Part shown: piece by piece, positions 16,492 to 25,081 of the stretch
Layout: every line of letters begins with the position of its first letter
Position numbering within the stretch: the first letter of the stretch is position 1
Assembly: GCA_024684355.1 (NCBI GenBank)
Contig: JAIKXA010000079.1
Coordinates: forward strand, 1 to 33,598
DNA: 33,598 bases
Direction of reading: 5' to 3'
Source of the DNA: Lachnospiraceae bacterium
Lineage (GTDB): Bacteria > Bacillota > Clostridia > Lachnospirales > Lachnospiraceae
The notes under the pieces: generated by a model
What the model saw: only the letters and a program-made list of their open reading frames with translations
The model's database searches: none
Told to the model about the DNA's origin: nothing
Program-made: the position numbers and the translations under genes

Positions 16492-16512
16492 ATGTAGTTT
16501 TTAAAACTACAT
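16492..16512. promoter_or_regulatory. 21-bp palindromic operator candidate
   Basis: ATGTAGTTTT (16492-16501), one central T and AAAACTACAT (16503-16512) form a perfect 10-bp inverted repeat. It covers the predicted start point of the DegV transcript, immediately past its -10 box, the usual place for a repressor site. Alternatively it forms a hairpin at the 5' end of the RNA. The regulator is unknown; a fatty-acid-responsive one would fit the gene. Confidence 0.45.
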
Positions 16513-16516
16513 ACAT

Positions 16517-16545
16517 ATACTACCATATTGTATTATTTTCGTCAA
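16517..16545 (-). promoter_or_regulatory. Sigma-A promoter of the DegV gene
   Basis: On the minus strand TTGACG (16545-16540) and TAGTAT (16522-16517) are 17 bp apart, which puts the start point near 16510 and gives a leader of about 115 nt. It is back to back with the secDF promoter. Confidence 0.65.
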
Positions 16546-16570
16546 TTAAAAAAATATAAACTTTTACTCT

Positions 16571-16599
16571 TTGACATAAATAGAATATTATGCTATGAT
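16571..16599 (+). promoter_or_regulatory. Sigma-A promoter of secDF
   Basis: TTGACA (16571-16576), 17 bp, TATGAT (16594-16599). Transcription should start near 16606, about 48 nt before the secDF start codon. Confidence 0.85.
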
Positions 16600-16653
16600 A
16601 AATTAGTTGTGGGCATAGGCTCAGCAACAACACAATAGTTTTTGGAGGATACT

Positions 16654-18897
16654 ATGAAGGGTAAAGGTTTTTTAAAGTTATTTATTGCACTTATCCTTAT
16701 CGCTGCCATCGTCTTTGTTGCAGTATGCGGTATAGGCGATGCTAAGAGCGGAAGTGCGAGCGATGTCAAGCTCGGTCTTGATCTTGCGGGCGGTGTAAGT
16801 ATTACTTACGAGACCGTAAAAGAAGATCCCACTTCGGCTGAACTTAACGATACGGTTTATAAAATGCAGAAGCGTGCTGAGGGCTTCAGTACAGAGGCAG
16901 AGGTTTATCCCGAGGGCGACAACAGAATTACGGTTGCTATCCCTTCGGTTACAGATGCCGATGCGGTACTTGAAAGGCTCGGCAGCGCCGGAACAATTTA
17001 TTTTATATATGCAAAAGGTCCTGACGGAAAAGTTAACATCAATAAGAACGCTGACGGATCGGCTACATTTGCCCGTCCTTTAGAGGAGATCATCGCTGAC
17101 GGCGAAGTAGTGGCTGACGGTTCCGATATCTCATCGGCAGAGCCTCAGATGTATCAGGATCAGATATCAGGTGTACAGTATGTAGTTGACCTTGCGTTTA
17201 CTGCAGAAGGTACAAAAAAATTTGCCGAGGCAACTGAGTTTGCATACGGCTATCGTTCATCAGGTTCGCTTGAAAACACCATCGCCATCGTATATGACGG
17301 TGAGATCGTTTCAGCTCCCGGTGTTTCGGCAGTTATCGATGAAGGCCGCGCACAGATCAGCGGACAGTCCAATTACGAGGAGAGCAACATACTTGCTACT
17401 ACCATTCGTATCGGTGCACTTCCTTTGGAGCTTTCAGTGCTTCGTTACTATGTAGAGGGTGCACAGCTCGGTGCCAACGCACTTGATACAAGCTTGGTAG
17501 CAGGTCTTATCGGTCTTGGTCTTATCATCCTGTTTATGATCATCATGTACAGGGTACCCGGTGTTGCAGCTTCACTTGCACTTGTTTTCTATGTTGGTTT
17601 CATGGTATTATGCCTTAACTTATTTGAAGTTACACTTACCCTTCCGGGTATTGCAGGTATCATCCTTTCTATAGGTATGGCGGTAGATGCCAACGTTATT
17701 ATATTCACACGTATTCAGGAAGAGCTCGGAACAGGAAAGACCGTACGTTCAAGTATTAAGATAGGTTTCAGCAAGGCTCTTTCAGCCATCATAGACGGTA
17801 ACGTTACCACCATTATCGCAGCTATTGTACTTTACCTTTTAGGTTCAGGTACGGTTAAGGGCTTTGCACAGACACTTGCTATAGGTATCATCCTTTCCAT
17901 GATCACAGCATTGTTTGTTACAAAGTTCCTGCTTAACGCACTGGTTGACTTAGGCGCTGACAAGGTTGGCTGCTTCGGCGAGAAGAAGGGCTTTAAGAAG
18001 ATGAACATCATCGGAAACTTCCCTAAGTTCGCTATCATCTCAGGCGTTGTTATTTTAGCAGGTGCGATCGCTATCATCATTAACCTGGCAAAGATCGATG
18101 CTCCGTTCAATTACGGACTTGATTTCTCCGGAGGTACAGCTACCACATTTACTATGGACACAGACCTTCCTTCGGATATAAATGTTACACTCGATCAGAA
18201 AATACGTGATACCCTCGGACAGAGCGCAGTTATCTCCACAGTAGAGGATTCATCCATGGTAACCATAAAGACCAAGGAACTTTCTACAGATGAAAGAGCT
18301 AAGCTCACAAACATACTTACTTCATCATACGGGGTTAAAAACGAGAATATTACGACTGAGACTGTAGGTGCGACAGTAAGCGGCGAGATGAAGAAGGATG
18401 CTTTGGTAGCCGTTATCGTAGCTACCATCTGCATGCTGATCTACATCTGGTTCAGATTTAAGAATATCAGCTTCGGTTTATCATCCGTTGTAGCACTTAT
18501 ACATGACGTACTGGTAGTTATCACGGTATATGCCATAGCTAAGGATGTTATATCAGTAGGCAACACCTTTATCGCATGTCTGCTTACCATAGTCGGTTAC
18601 TCGATCAACGCTACCATCGTAATCTTTGACCGTATCCGTGAAAATATGGCTGAGAAGCTTGCAAAAGAGTCTGTAGCGGATGTTGTTAACAAGAGTATCT
18701 CACAGACATTTACCAGAAGTATCTACACCTCACTGACCACACTTATCATGGTTGTACTTCTTGCCATTCTCGGAGTTTCATCAGTTAAAGAGTTTGCGAT
18801 ACCTCTTATGGCCGGTATCATTGCGGGTGGTTTCTCATCCGTATGTATAGCAGGCGGAGTATGGCATTTATTTCAGAAGAGAAAAAAATCCGAATAA
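16654..18897 (+). CDS. secDF: Fused protein-export subunits SecD and SecF
   Basis: The 747-residue membrane protein contains both halves of the accessory Sec complex, which uses the proton gradient to help pull secreted proteins out of SecYEG. The SecD half has its first helix at about residues 6-26 and GLDLAGG at 41-47; the SecF half repeats the plan with NYGLDFSGG at 486-494. Each half ends in a block of five membrane helices (for example VDANVIIFTRIQEEL in SecD and NATIVIFDRIREN in SecF). Fused SecDF is common in Firmicutes. I chose ATG 16654 because GGAGG at 16644-16648 precedes it by 5 nt; the in-frame TTG at 16642 overlaps that site. It is followed 14 bp later by recJ. Confidence 0.95.
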   Translation: MKGKGFLKLFIALILIAAIVFVAVCGIGDAKSGSASDVKLGLDLAGGVSITYETVKEDPTSAELNDTVYKMQKRAEGFSTEAEVYPEGDNRITVAIPSVTDADAVLERLGSAGTIYFIYAKGPDGKVNINKNADGSATFARPLEEIIADGEVVADGSDISSAEPQMYQDQISGVQYVVDLAFTAEGTKKFAEATEFAYGYRSSGSLENTIAIVYDGEIVSAPGVSAVIDEGRAQISGQSNYEESNILATTIRIGALPLELSVLRYYVEGAQLGANALDTSLVAGLIGLGLIILFMIIMYRVPGVAASLALVFYVGFMVLCLNLFEVTLTLPGIAGIILSIGMAVDANVIIFTRIQEELGTGKTVRSSIKIGFSKALSAIIDGNVTTIIAAIVLYLLGSGTVKGFAQTLAIGIILSMITALFVTKFLLNALVDLGADKVGCFGEKKGFKKMNIIGNFPKFAIISGVVILAGAIAIIINLAKIDAPFNYGLDFSGGTATTFTMDTDLPSDINVTLDQKIRDTLGQSAVISTVEDSSMVTIKTKELSTDERAKLTNILTSSYGVKNENITTETVGATVSGEMKKDALVAVIVATICMLIYIWFRFKNISFGLSSVVALIHDVLVVITVYAIAKDVISVGNTFIACLLTIVGYSINATIVIFDRIRENMAEKLAKESVADVVNKSISQTFTRSIYTSLTTLIMVVLLAILGVSSVKEFAIPLMAGIIAGGFSSVCIAGGVWHLFQKRKKSE

Positions 18898-18911
18898 CGG
18901 AATGAAATAAC

Positions 18912-20693
18912 ATGATGCAAAGCAACGAAAAATGGGCCATATGTAATAAAAAAGGCGATTTTGATCATATAATGAATACTTTCGGTGTGACCGTGAGCAC
19001 CGCACGACTTCTCATTAACAGAGGGAAAAACACTGACGAAGAGATCAGAGAGTTTTTGTATCCGGATGAAGATATGCTTCATCCGGGTACTTTGATGAGA
19101 AATCTGAAGGAGGCGGCCGACCTAATAGATGAGAAGCTTTCGTCCGGTTCTAAGATACGGATAATAGGCGATTATGATGCGGACGGTATCATGTCTACCT
19201 ATATCCTCTACGACGCGTTAAAAAGAACAGGTGCGGAAGCTGATTTCTATATTCCGGACAGAATACGAGACGGTTACGGTATAAACAGCGAAATGATAAT
19301 CGATGCGGCCGGCGCCGGAATAGATACCGTGATCACCTGTGATAACGGTATTTCTGCAGTGGATGCGGCAGAGGAAGCGAAAAAAAGAGGCATAACCCTG
19401 ATAGTCACCGATCATCACGAATTGCCGGAGACACTCCCGGATGCAGCTGTTATATTGGACCCAAAGCATCCCGAGGACAGTTATCCGTGTAAAAACATAT
19501 GCGGAGCAGTAGTGGCAGCCAAGCTTTCCGCCGAGCTTTTGGAGAGAAGAGGGCTGGCACCTAAAAACAGGGGATGCATGGACTATATTGAGTTCATGGG
19601 TATCGCGACCATATGTGATGTGGTTCCTCTCGACAAGGAAAACAAAACCATAGCCACTCTTGGCTTAAACAGGCTTAACCGCCTATATCTTTATGGTGAA
19701 GAGAGTGGAGAACACAAAGCAAATGCCGGTCTTAAAGCCCTGATAGACTTATGTGACATTAAGGGAAACATAACAGATCACACCGTGGGTTTTGTGATAG
19801 GACCGTGTCTTAACGCTACAGGCAGGCTTGATCTTGCGAGCAAAGCCATAAACATGCTGATATCCGGTACCGGAGAGGATGCATTAAAGTTTGCATCCGA
19901 ATGCAGGGAGTTAAATGAAGAGCGTAAGTCCATGACCGTGAGTGAGGCAGGGAAAGCTCTTGAAATGCTTGGGGAGTCAGAAAAACTGCAAAGAGTGCTT
20001 GTGGTTGAGCTTCCGGACTGTCACGAAAGCCTGGCAGGCATCATAGCCGGGCGTATAAAAGAAAAATATTTCAGACCGGTAATAGTACTCACCGGTGCAC
20101 AGGACGGAGTAAAAGGATCCGGCAGATCGATACCCGGATACAATATGTTTGAAGAACTGCAGAAATGTGCGGATCTTTTTACAAAATTCGGAGGACATCC
20201 AATGGCAGCGGGGCTCAGCCTTAAAAGCGAAAATGTGGATGTTTTCAGAAAAAGGATCAACGAGCTGTGCACATTAAATGAAGATGACATGAAGAAAAAG
20301 GTGCTGCTCGATGCAGTGGTACCTATAAGTTTTTTTGATGAAAAAAGCGTGGAAGAACTGAAATTGTTCAGCCCATGCGGTACCGAAAATCCGGCTCCGC
20401 TTTTCGGAGACAGGAATAACCGTGTGATACGTATGAGACGTATCGGGAAAAACAACAATTTCTTAAGATTTACAATGGAGGACAGTAAGGGTGTAAGATA
20501 CAATGCGGTATGCTTTAAGGATGCGGACGAGCTTCTGGAAAGCTTTACTGAGAAATTCGGCAGTGCAAGCGTAGATGCGGCATTCGCCGGGAGAGATAAT
20601 GATATGAGCCTTACACTATGTTATGTCCCCGAGATAAACGAATATAACGGAATAAGAAGCATCCAGATGAAAATACAGGGCTTCTTGTTGTAG
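18912..20693 (+). CDS. recJ: Single-stranded-DNA-specific exonuclease RecJ
   Basis: The 593-residue cytoplasmic protein has the DHH phosphoesterase motifs DYDADG (87-92), CDNG, and DHHE (167-170), then the DHHA1 motif GGHPMAAG (427-434) and a C-terminal OB-like part. RecJ degrades single-stranded DNA 5' to 3' in recombination and repair. The normally GPR-N-AGR motif reads GPCLNATGRL, so the usual Arg is Cys. Length is typical for compact Firmicute RecJ. The start is weakly supported: ATGs at 18912 and 18915 follow only a poor purine run, so translation may depend on secDF, 14 bp upstream. Confidence 0.93.
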   Translation: MMQSNEKWAICNKKGDFDHIMNTFGVTVSTARLLINRGKNTDEEIREFLYPDEDMLHPGTLMRNLKEAADLIDEKLSSGSKIRIIGDYDADGIMSTYILYDALKRTGAEADFYIPDRIRDGYGINSEMIIDAAGAGIDTVITCDNGISAVDAAEEAKKRGITLIVTDHHELPETLPDAAVILDPKHPEDSYPCKNICGAVVAAKLSAELLERRGLAPKNRGCMDYIEFMGIATICDVVPLDKENKTIATLGLNRLNRLYLYGEESGEHKANAGLKALIDLCDIKGNITDHTVGFVIGPCLNATGRLDLASKAINMLISGTGEDALKFASECRELNEERKSMTVSEAGKALEMLGESEKLQRVLVVELPDCHESLAGIIAGRIKEKYFRPVIVLTGAQDGVKGSGRSIPGYNMFEELQKCADLFTKFGGHPMAAGLSLKSENVDVFRKRINELCTLNEDDMKKKVLLDAVVPISFFDEKSVEELKLFSPCGTENPAPLFGDRNNRVIRMRRIGKNNNFLRFTMEDSKGVRYNAVCFKDADELLESFTEKFGSASVDAAFAGRDNDMSLTLCYVPEINEYNGIRSIQMKIQGFLL

Positions 20694-20695
20694 AG

Positions 20696-20731
20696 TGTAA
20701 CAGGGGACGGTTCTCTGTTACAACTGTTACA
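20696..20731. repeat. REP-like palindrome with a GGGGACGGTTC core
   Basis: TGTAACAG (20696-20703) pairs perfectly with CTGTTACA (20715-20722) around a core containing GGGGACGGTTC; a further CTGTTACA follows at 20724-20731. Palindromes with this core recur in many Firmicute genomes and are thought to be moved by REP-type transposases (recalled, not checked). It lies between recJ and proB. Confidence 0.55.
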
Positions 20732-20754
20732 AAACAAAAAAAGAAGGTAAGAAA

Positions 20755-21594
20755 ATGTCAGATCGTGAATACATTAAGGATAAAAAAAGAATAGTCATAA
20801 AGATCGGATCATCATCACTCGTGCATACAGAGACAGGAGATCTTAACCTGGTACGTATAGAAAAACTGGTACGTATCATAACCGACCAATGCAATAAAGG
20901 AAAAGAAGTGGTCCTGGTTTCATCAGGTGCTATAGCTGTCGGTATCAAGGCACTGGGGCTCGGCAAAAGACCTGACTATAAAGCCGGTGAGCAGGCGTGC
21001 GCTGCAGTTGGACAGGCAAGGCTTATGATGGTATATCAAAAGCTCTTTGCAGAATACCTTCGTAATGCAGCTCAGATCCTTATGACTAAGAACACCATGA
21101 TAGACCCCGAAAGCCGTCATAATGCCAGAAGCACCTTTGATGAGCTTTTAAAAATGGGTGTGGTTCCGATCGTAAACGAAAATGATACCGTTTCAACAGA
21201 CGAGATCGAGTTCGGTGACAACGATACGCTTTCAGCAATAGTTGCCGCTCTGACTCATGCTGACCTTCTTATATTGCTTACTGATAAAGACGGCCTTTAT
21301 ACAGATGATCCCGGTAAAAATCCTGATGCTGAATTTATTGATACCGTTGAAGTGATCGATGAAAAAATCCTGGCTATGGGCAAGGGTGCAGGATCCAGTG
21401 TCGGGAAAGGCGGTATGTCCACCAAAATCTCCGCAGCCCGTATAGCTACCGATTCCGGAGCGGACATGATCATAACAAACGCCGATGATATTTCAAAGCT
21501 TGGGGATGTTCTTGAAGGTGAGCATATAGGAACACTGTTCAAAGCACATAAAAATATAGATTTCCATTTGATCGATTATATTTCAGGTAAATGA
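20755..21594 (+). CDS. proB: Glutamate 5-kinase without PUA domain
   Basis: The 279-residue enzyme phosphorylates glutamate with ATP, the first step of proline synthesis. The amino-acid-kinase motifs are all present: IKIGSSSLV near the N-terminus, VSSGAIAVG, PIVNENDTV for the substrate, GDNDTLSA, LLTDKDGLY and GGMSTKISAA. The protein ends at about residue 279 without the C-terminal PUA domain of the Escherichia coli enzyme; the short form is well known and may be less tightly feedback-controlled. GAAGG lies 8-9 nt before the ATG. No proA follows, so the rest of the pathway is elsewhere. Confidence 0.93.
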   Translation: MSDREYIKDKKRIVIKIGSSSLVHTETGDLNLVRIEKLVRIITDQCNKGKEVVLVSSGAIAVGIKALGLGKRPDYKAGEQACAAVGQARLMMVYQKLFAEYLRNAAQILMTKNTMIDPESRHNARSTFDELLKMGVVPIVNENDTVSTDEIEFGDNDTLSAIVAALTHADLLILLTDKDGLYTDDPGKNPDAEFIDTVEVIDEKILAMGKGAGSSVGKGGMSTKISAARIATDSGADMIITNADDISKLGDVLEGEHIGTLFKAHKNIDFHLIDYISGK

Positions 21595-21609
21595 GAAAAT
21601 AAAAAAAAG

Positions 21610-21662
21610 ACCCCCTAAAATGAGGAGAAGCCCAACAGAGGGGGGAGGAGACTGTTGAGCTT
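21610..21662 (+). ncRNA. Possible pseudoknotted RNA in the proB 3' region
   Basis: AAGCCCAACAG (21628-21638) pairs with CTGTTGAGCTT (21652-21662) with one mismatch; its 13-nt loop begins AGGGGGG (21639-21645), complementary to ACCCCCT at 21610-21616, so a pseudoknot can form. It starts 16 nt after the proB stop and about 195 nt before the ahcY promoter, so it belongs to the proB transcript or to a separate RNA. No known class recognised. Confidence 0.35.
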
Positions 21663-21688
21663 AAAAGTTTATGAAAAAAATATTTGTA

Positions 21689-21709
21689 AAAACCGTAGAG
21701 GTTTTCTGC
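21689..21709 (+). terminator. Weak terminator-like hairpin after proB
   Basis: AAAACC (21689-21694) and GGTTTT (21700-21705) pair around GTAGA and are followed by CTGCTTTTC. The stem has only two G-C pairs, so termination would be leaky. The rest of 21710-21830 shows nothing recognisable. Confidence 0.35.
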
Positions 21710-21856
21710 TTTTCACTGTCATCACTATAACATATGGTTATGAACTGCGTATGTTAAAATTATGAATATTCCGTTAATAATTTGAATATTTTTTAATTCC
21801 AGGTAAAAAAAGTGATTATTTTCACAAACTATTTTGACTTTTTGACTTTTTAAGGG

Positions 21857-21884
21857 TTGATTAAATTTTAAATTACGTTATAAT
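21857..21884 (+). promoter_or_regulatory. Sigma-A promoter of ahcY
   Basis: TTGATT (21857-21862), 16 bp, TATAAT (21879-21884). The start point near 21891 gives a leader of about 30 nt, too short for a riboswitch. A TTTTGACT-type direct repeat lies immediately upstream (21831-21850). Confidence 0.6.
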
Positions 21885-21919
21885 TGTTAATAGTAACAGA
21901 CATAAAAAGGAAGAAAAAT

Positions 21920-23167
21920 ATGAACAGATCCGAGATAAAAGATATCGGACTTGCAGAGTCAGGTCAGAGAAAAATCGAATGGGTTAGACGGAATTGTCCG
22001 CTTCTTTCACTTATAAAAAAAGATTTTGAAAAAGAACAGCCCTTTAAAGGTAAAAAAATAGCACTGTCGGTACATCTTGAAGCTAAAACCGCTTATCTGT
22101 GCGAAGTACTTAAAAGCGGCGGAGCAGAGATGTTCATCACAGGCAGCAATCCTTTATCCACCCAGGATGACGTAGCAGCTGCACTTGTATCGGAAGGCAT
22201 GGAAGTACATGCTTGGCATGGCACTACTTCAGAAGAATATGAACAGCATTTAACAAATGTATTGGCAAACGACTGCAACATCATTATAGATGACGGCGGA
22301 GATCTGGTACATAAGCTCCATACCGAGATGAGGGATAAGCTTAAGTATGTTATCGGCGGATGCGAGGAAACCACCACCGGTATCATCAGGCTTAAGGCTA
22401 TGGCTGAAAAAGGCGAGCTCGAATTTCCTATGGTGCTGGTTAATGATGCCGACTGCAAACACCTCTTTGACAACCGTTACGGTACAGGACAGTCGGTCTG
22501 GGACGGTATCAACAGGACAACAAATCTTATCGTGGCAGGAAAGACTGTGGTAGTAGCAGGATACGGCTGGTGCGGTAAGGGTGTAGCCATGAGGGCGAAG
22601 GGATTCGGAGCAAAGGTGATCGTTACCGAGATCAACCCTGTACGAGCCATAGAAGCCGTTATGGACGGCTTTGAGGTAATGCCGATGAATGATGCGGCAT
22701 CTATAGGCGATTTCTTTGTTACGGTTACAGGCTGCAGCGGTGTTGTCACCGAAAAAGATTTCTTAAAGATGAAAGACGGAGCTATATGCTGTAATGCAGG
22801 ACATTTCGATGTAGAAGTGGATGTGGCACGTCTTAAAGAGATAGCGGTCGAGTCGGCTCCCATGCGCAACAATATAATGGGCTACAAGCTTGAAAACGGC
22901 AATTGGATATATATCCTGGCCGAGGGCAGGCTGGTAAACTTAGCAGCCGGTGACGGACATCCGGCCGAGATAATGGATATGAGTTTCGCCATACAGGCAC
23001 TTTCGGCAAGATATTTAGTAATGAATGAAGGAAAGATTTCGGAAAGACTCATATGTGTTCCGGAAGATGTAGATAAAACGGTAGCATTAAAGAAATTGGA
23101 GACGCTCGGTAAGAAGATTGACGTGCTGACCGATGAACAATATGCATATTTAAACCAAGGACTTTGA
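21920..23167 (+). CDS. ahcY: S-adenosyl-L-homocysteine hydrolase
   Basis: The 415-residue cytoplasmic enzyme splits S-adenosylhomocysteine into adenosine and homocysteine with bound NAD. Visible motifs are HLEAKTAYL, IDDGGDL, GGCEETTTG, VNDADCKHLFDN with the active-site Lys and Asp, the NAD loop GYGWCGKG with TEINP after it, and NAGHFDVEVD. The GYGWCGKG form and short C-terminus match the archaeal/Thermotoga type rather than the longer proteobacterial type. I chose ATG 21920 because AAAAGGAAG lies at 21905-21912; the longer reading from 21884 would begin within the -10 box. Many Firmicutes use Pfs/LuxS instead, so this marks an alternative methyl cycle. Confidence 0.9.
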   Translation: MNRSEIKDIGLAESGQRKIEWVRRNCPLLSLIKKDFEKEQPFKGKKIALSVHLEAKTAYLCEVLKSGGAEMFITGSNPLSTQDDVAAALVSEGMEVHAWHGTTSEEYEQHLTNVLANDCNIIIDDGGDLVHKLHTEMRDKLKYVIGGCEETTTGIIRLKAMAEKGELEFPMVLVNDADCKHLFDNRYGTGQSVWDGINRTTNLIVAGKTVVVAGYGWCGKGVAMRAKGFGAKVIVTEINPVRAIEAVMDGFEVMPMNDAASIGDFFVTVTGCSGVVTEKDFLKMKDGAICCNAGHFDVEVDVARLKEIAVESAPMRNNIMGYKLENGNWIYILAEGRLVNLAAGDGHPAEIMDMSFAIQALSARYLVMNEGKISERLICVPEDVDKTVALKKLETLGKKIDVLTDEQYAYLNQGL

Positions 23168-23199
23168 TATAACGGATGGTAAGAGCACAAGCCGTTATA
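23168..23199 (+). other. Intergenic hairpin before the amidase gene
   Basis: TATAACGG (23168-23175) is a perfect complement of CCGTTATA (23192-23199), loop 16 nt. It starts right after the ahcY stop and ends just before the GGAAAGGA ribosome binding site at 23201-23207. No T-run follows, so it is not an intrinsic terminator; it could protect the ahcY mRNA 3' end or affect amidase translation. Confidence 0.35.
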
Positions 23200-23212
23200 G
23201 GAAAGGACAAGC

Positions 23213-25057
23213 ATGAACTTTAATAAATTACTTAGGACAATGCCTTTCGTACTTGCGGGACTTATCGTGATACTTGTAACACTGATAATCCTCGGCGGTC
23301 TTGAAAACAGATCAAATAAAAACGATCAGGATACTACTCAGACAGCGGATGCGGGTACCCCCACAAAAGCACAGGATAAACCCGTTGACTGGGAGAATGA
23401 CGGAGTGGATATAAACAACGGTAAAAACGGGACCGATAAAAATACAGATCCTGTAAGCGATCCCGGAAAAACGGATATTACAGATGATCCGGCAAATGTA
23501 ACTCCTACTCCCGATACAAAACCTGTCGAGCAGGATAATGAGTACGGGTTCGTATTTACCGAAAAATCCGATTTCGTTGATACCAAGAACGGAGTAAACC
23601 TTCGTGCAGGCGCATCTACGGATACAGCCGTTGTAGCACATCTTGAAGAAGGAAAGAGACTGGAACGCACCGGCTACAATTCCGAGTGGACCAGAGTTAT
23701 ATATAATGATATGGAGTGTTATATAGCAACTTCACTTATAGTAAGAAGTGTGGCTACCTTCGAAGAAGGTCTTGAACAGGGCGGTACAGGTGAGAGCGGT
23801 GCCACAGTTACATTCGAGGCAAAATCCGATTATGTGGATACAAAGGACGGAGTTAATTTAAGAAAAGAAACTTCGACCGACAGTGAACTTGTAGCTTATC
23901 TCGAAAAATCCACCAGGCTGAAGCGTACCGGCTACAATAAAGACTGGACCAGAGTAGAATATAACGGTAAGACCTGTTATATAGCAACCTTCCTTATCAC
24001 AGGAGTTTCAGACAAGGCAGAACGTGATGCCGAGCCTACTCCGGAGCCTACACAGACACCCGGTCCTGACAACACGGACAATACGGAAAACATTGCAGCT
24101 CAGTTCACATTTGAAGAAAAATCCGACTATGTAGACACAAAGGATAATATAAACATAAGAAAAGAGCCTTCTACCGACAGCGAACGTGTGGCATATATTG
24201 AAACGTCACTCAGATTGAAGCGTACCGGTTACAATAAGGATTGGACCAGAGTGGAATACGAAGGAAAAACCTGCTATATAGCAACTTACCTTATTGCCGG
24301 AGTTTCCGACAAGGCGGAGCGTGATCCGGCCGACAGCGGAACAGACACTGGAATAAACGGTATAAATGGTACCGATAATGAAACCGGAAGTGGTGACGCT
24401 TCCGGTGGTACTTTTTATGGAAGCGGTTCCGGTAAGCTTATATGCATAGACCCCGGACACCAGACAAAAGGAAACTACGAGACCGAGCCCGTAGCCCCGG
24501 GTTCATCGGAGAAAAAAGCTAAGGTTTCTTCGGGGACATCCGGCACAGCGACAGGATTGCCGGAATATAAGCTGAACCTGACCGTATCGAAGATGTTAAA
24601 GGATGAGCTTGTAGCAAGAGGCTACAGGGTTGTCATGACACGTACGACCAATGATGTAAATATTTCCAATATTGAAAGAGCAAACATAGCCAACAGCGTG
24701 GGTGCGGATGCATTTGTAAGGGTACATGCCAACGGAAGTGACAATGGTTCGGTGAGCGGCATAGAGACTATATGCCAGACAAAGAGCAACAAGTATAACG
24801 GGGACATCTATTCTGAATGCAGAGCGCTTTCCGACTGTGTACTTGACGGCATGGTGGATGCCACCGGAGGAAAGAAACGCGGAGTCTGGGAAACGGATAC
24901 GATGAGCGGCATCAATTGGTCCGAAGTACCTGTTACCATAGTGGAAATGGGCTTTATGACAAATGCCGAAGAAGATAAAAAGCTTTCGGATACAGAGTAT
25001 CAGAAGAAAATAGTAAAAGGTATAGCGGACGGAATAGATAAGTATTTTAAGAAATGA
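23213..25057 (+). CDS. Membrane-anchored N-acetylmuramoyl-L-alanine amidase with three SH3 domains
   Basis: The 614-residue protein has one N-terminal membrane helix (about residues 11-28), a Thr/Asp/Pro-rich spacer, three bacterial SH3 repeats (about 118-175, 202-258 and 300-356, each with VDTK..[VI]N[LI]R, then TGYN.[ED]WTRV.Y and CYIAT.LI), a Gly/Thr linker and a C-terminal Amidase_3 domain (408-614). Zinc ligands are His416 (DPGH), Glu451 and His505 (VHAN); Glu578 (VEMGFM) is the catalytic acid. It cleaves the bond between muramic acid and the stem peptide, outside the cell. The SH3 repeats probably bind the wall. It sits between ahcY and dapF, the latter making the diaminopimelate of the same wall. 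Confidence 0.9.
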   Translation: MNFNKLLRTMPFVLAGLIVILVTLIILGGLENRSNKNDQDTTQTADAGTPTKAQDKPVDWENDGVDINNGKNGTDKNTDPVSDPGKTDITDDPANVTPTPDTKPVEQDNEYGFVFTEKSDFVDTKNGVNLRAGASTDTAVVAHLEEGKRLERTGYNSEWTRVIYNDMECYIATSLIVRSVATFEEGLEQGGTGESGATVTFEAKSDYVDTKDGVNLRKETSTDSELVAYLEKSTRLKRTGYNKDWTRVEYNGKTCYIATFLITGVSDKAERDAEPTPEPTQTPGPDNTDNTENIAAQFTFEEKSDYVDTKDNINIRKEPSTDSERVAYIETSLRLKRTGYNKDWTRVEYEGKTCYIATYLIAGVSDKAERDPADSGTDTGINGINGTDNETGSGDASGGTFYGSGSGKLICIDPGHQTKGNYETEPVAPGSSEKKAKVSSGTSGTATGLPEYKLNLTVSKMLKDELVARGYRVVMTRTTNDVNISNIERANIANSVGADAFVRVHANGSDNGSVSGIETICQTKSNKYNGDIYSECRALSDCVLDGMVDATGGKKRGVWETDTMSGINWSEVPVTIVEMGFMTNAEEDKKLSDTEYQKKIVKGIADGIDKYFKK

Positions 25058-25081
25058 GAAACCAAGAAAAAGGAGATTCCT

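Noticed and set aside
21610-21919. S-adenosylhomocysteine riboswitch for ahcY.
   Set aside because: The structured RNA lies upstream of the ahcY promoter, and the leader from the likely start point is only about 30 nt; no known SAH consensus is visible.
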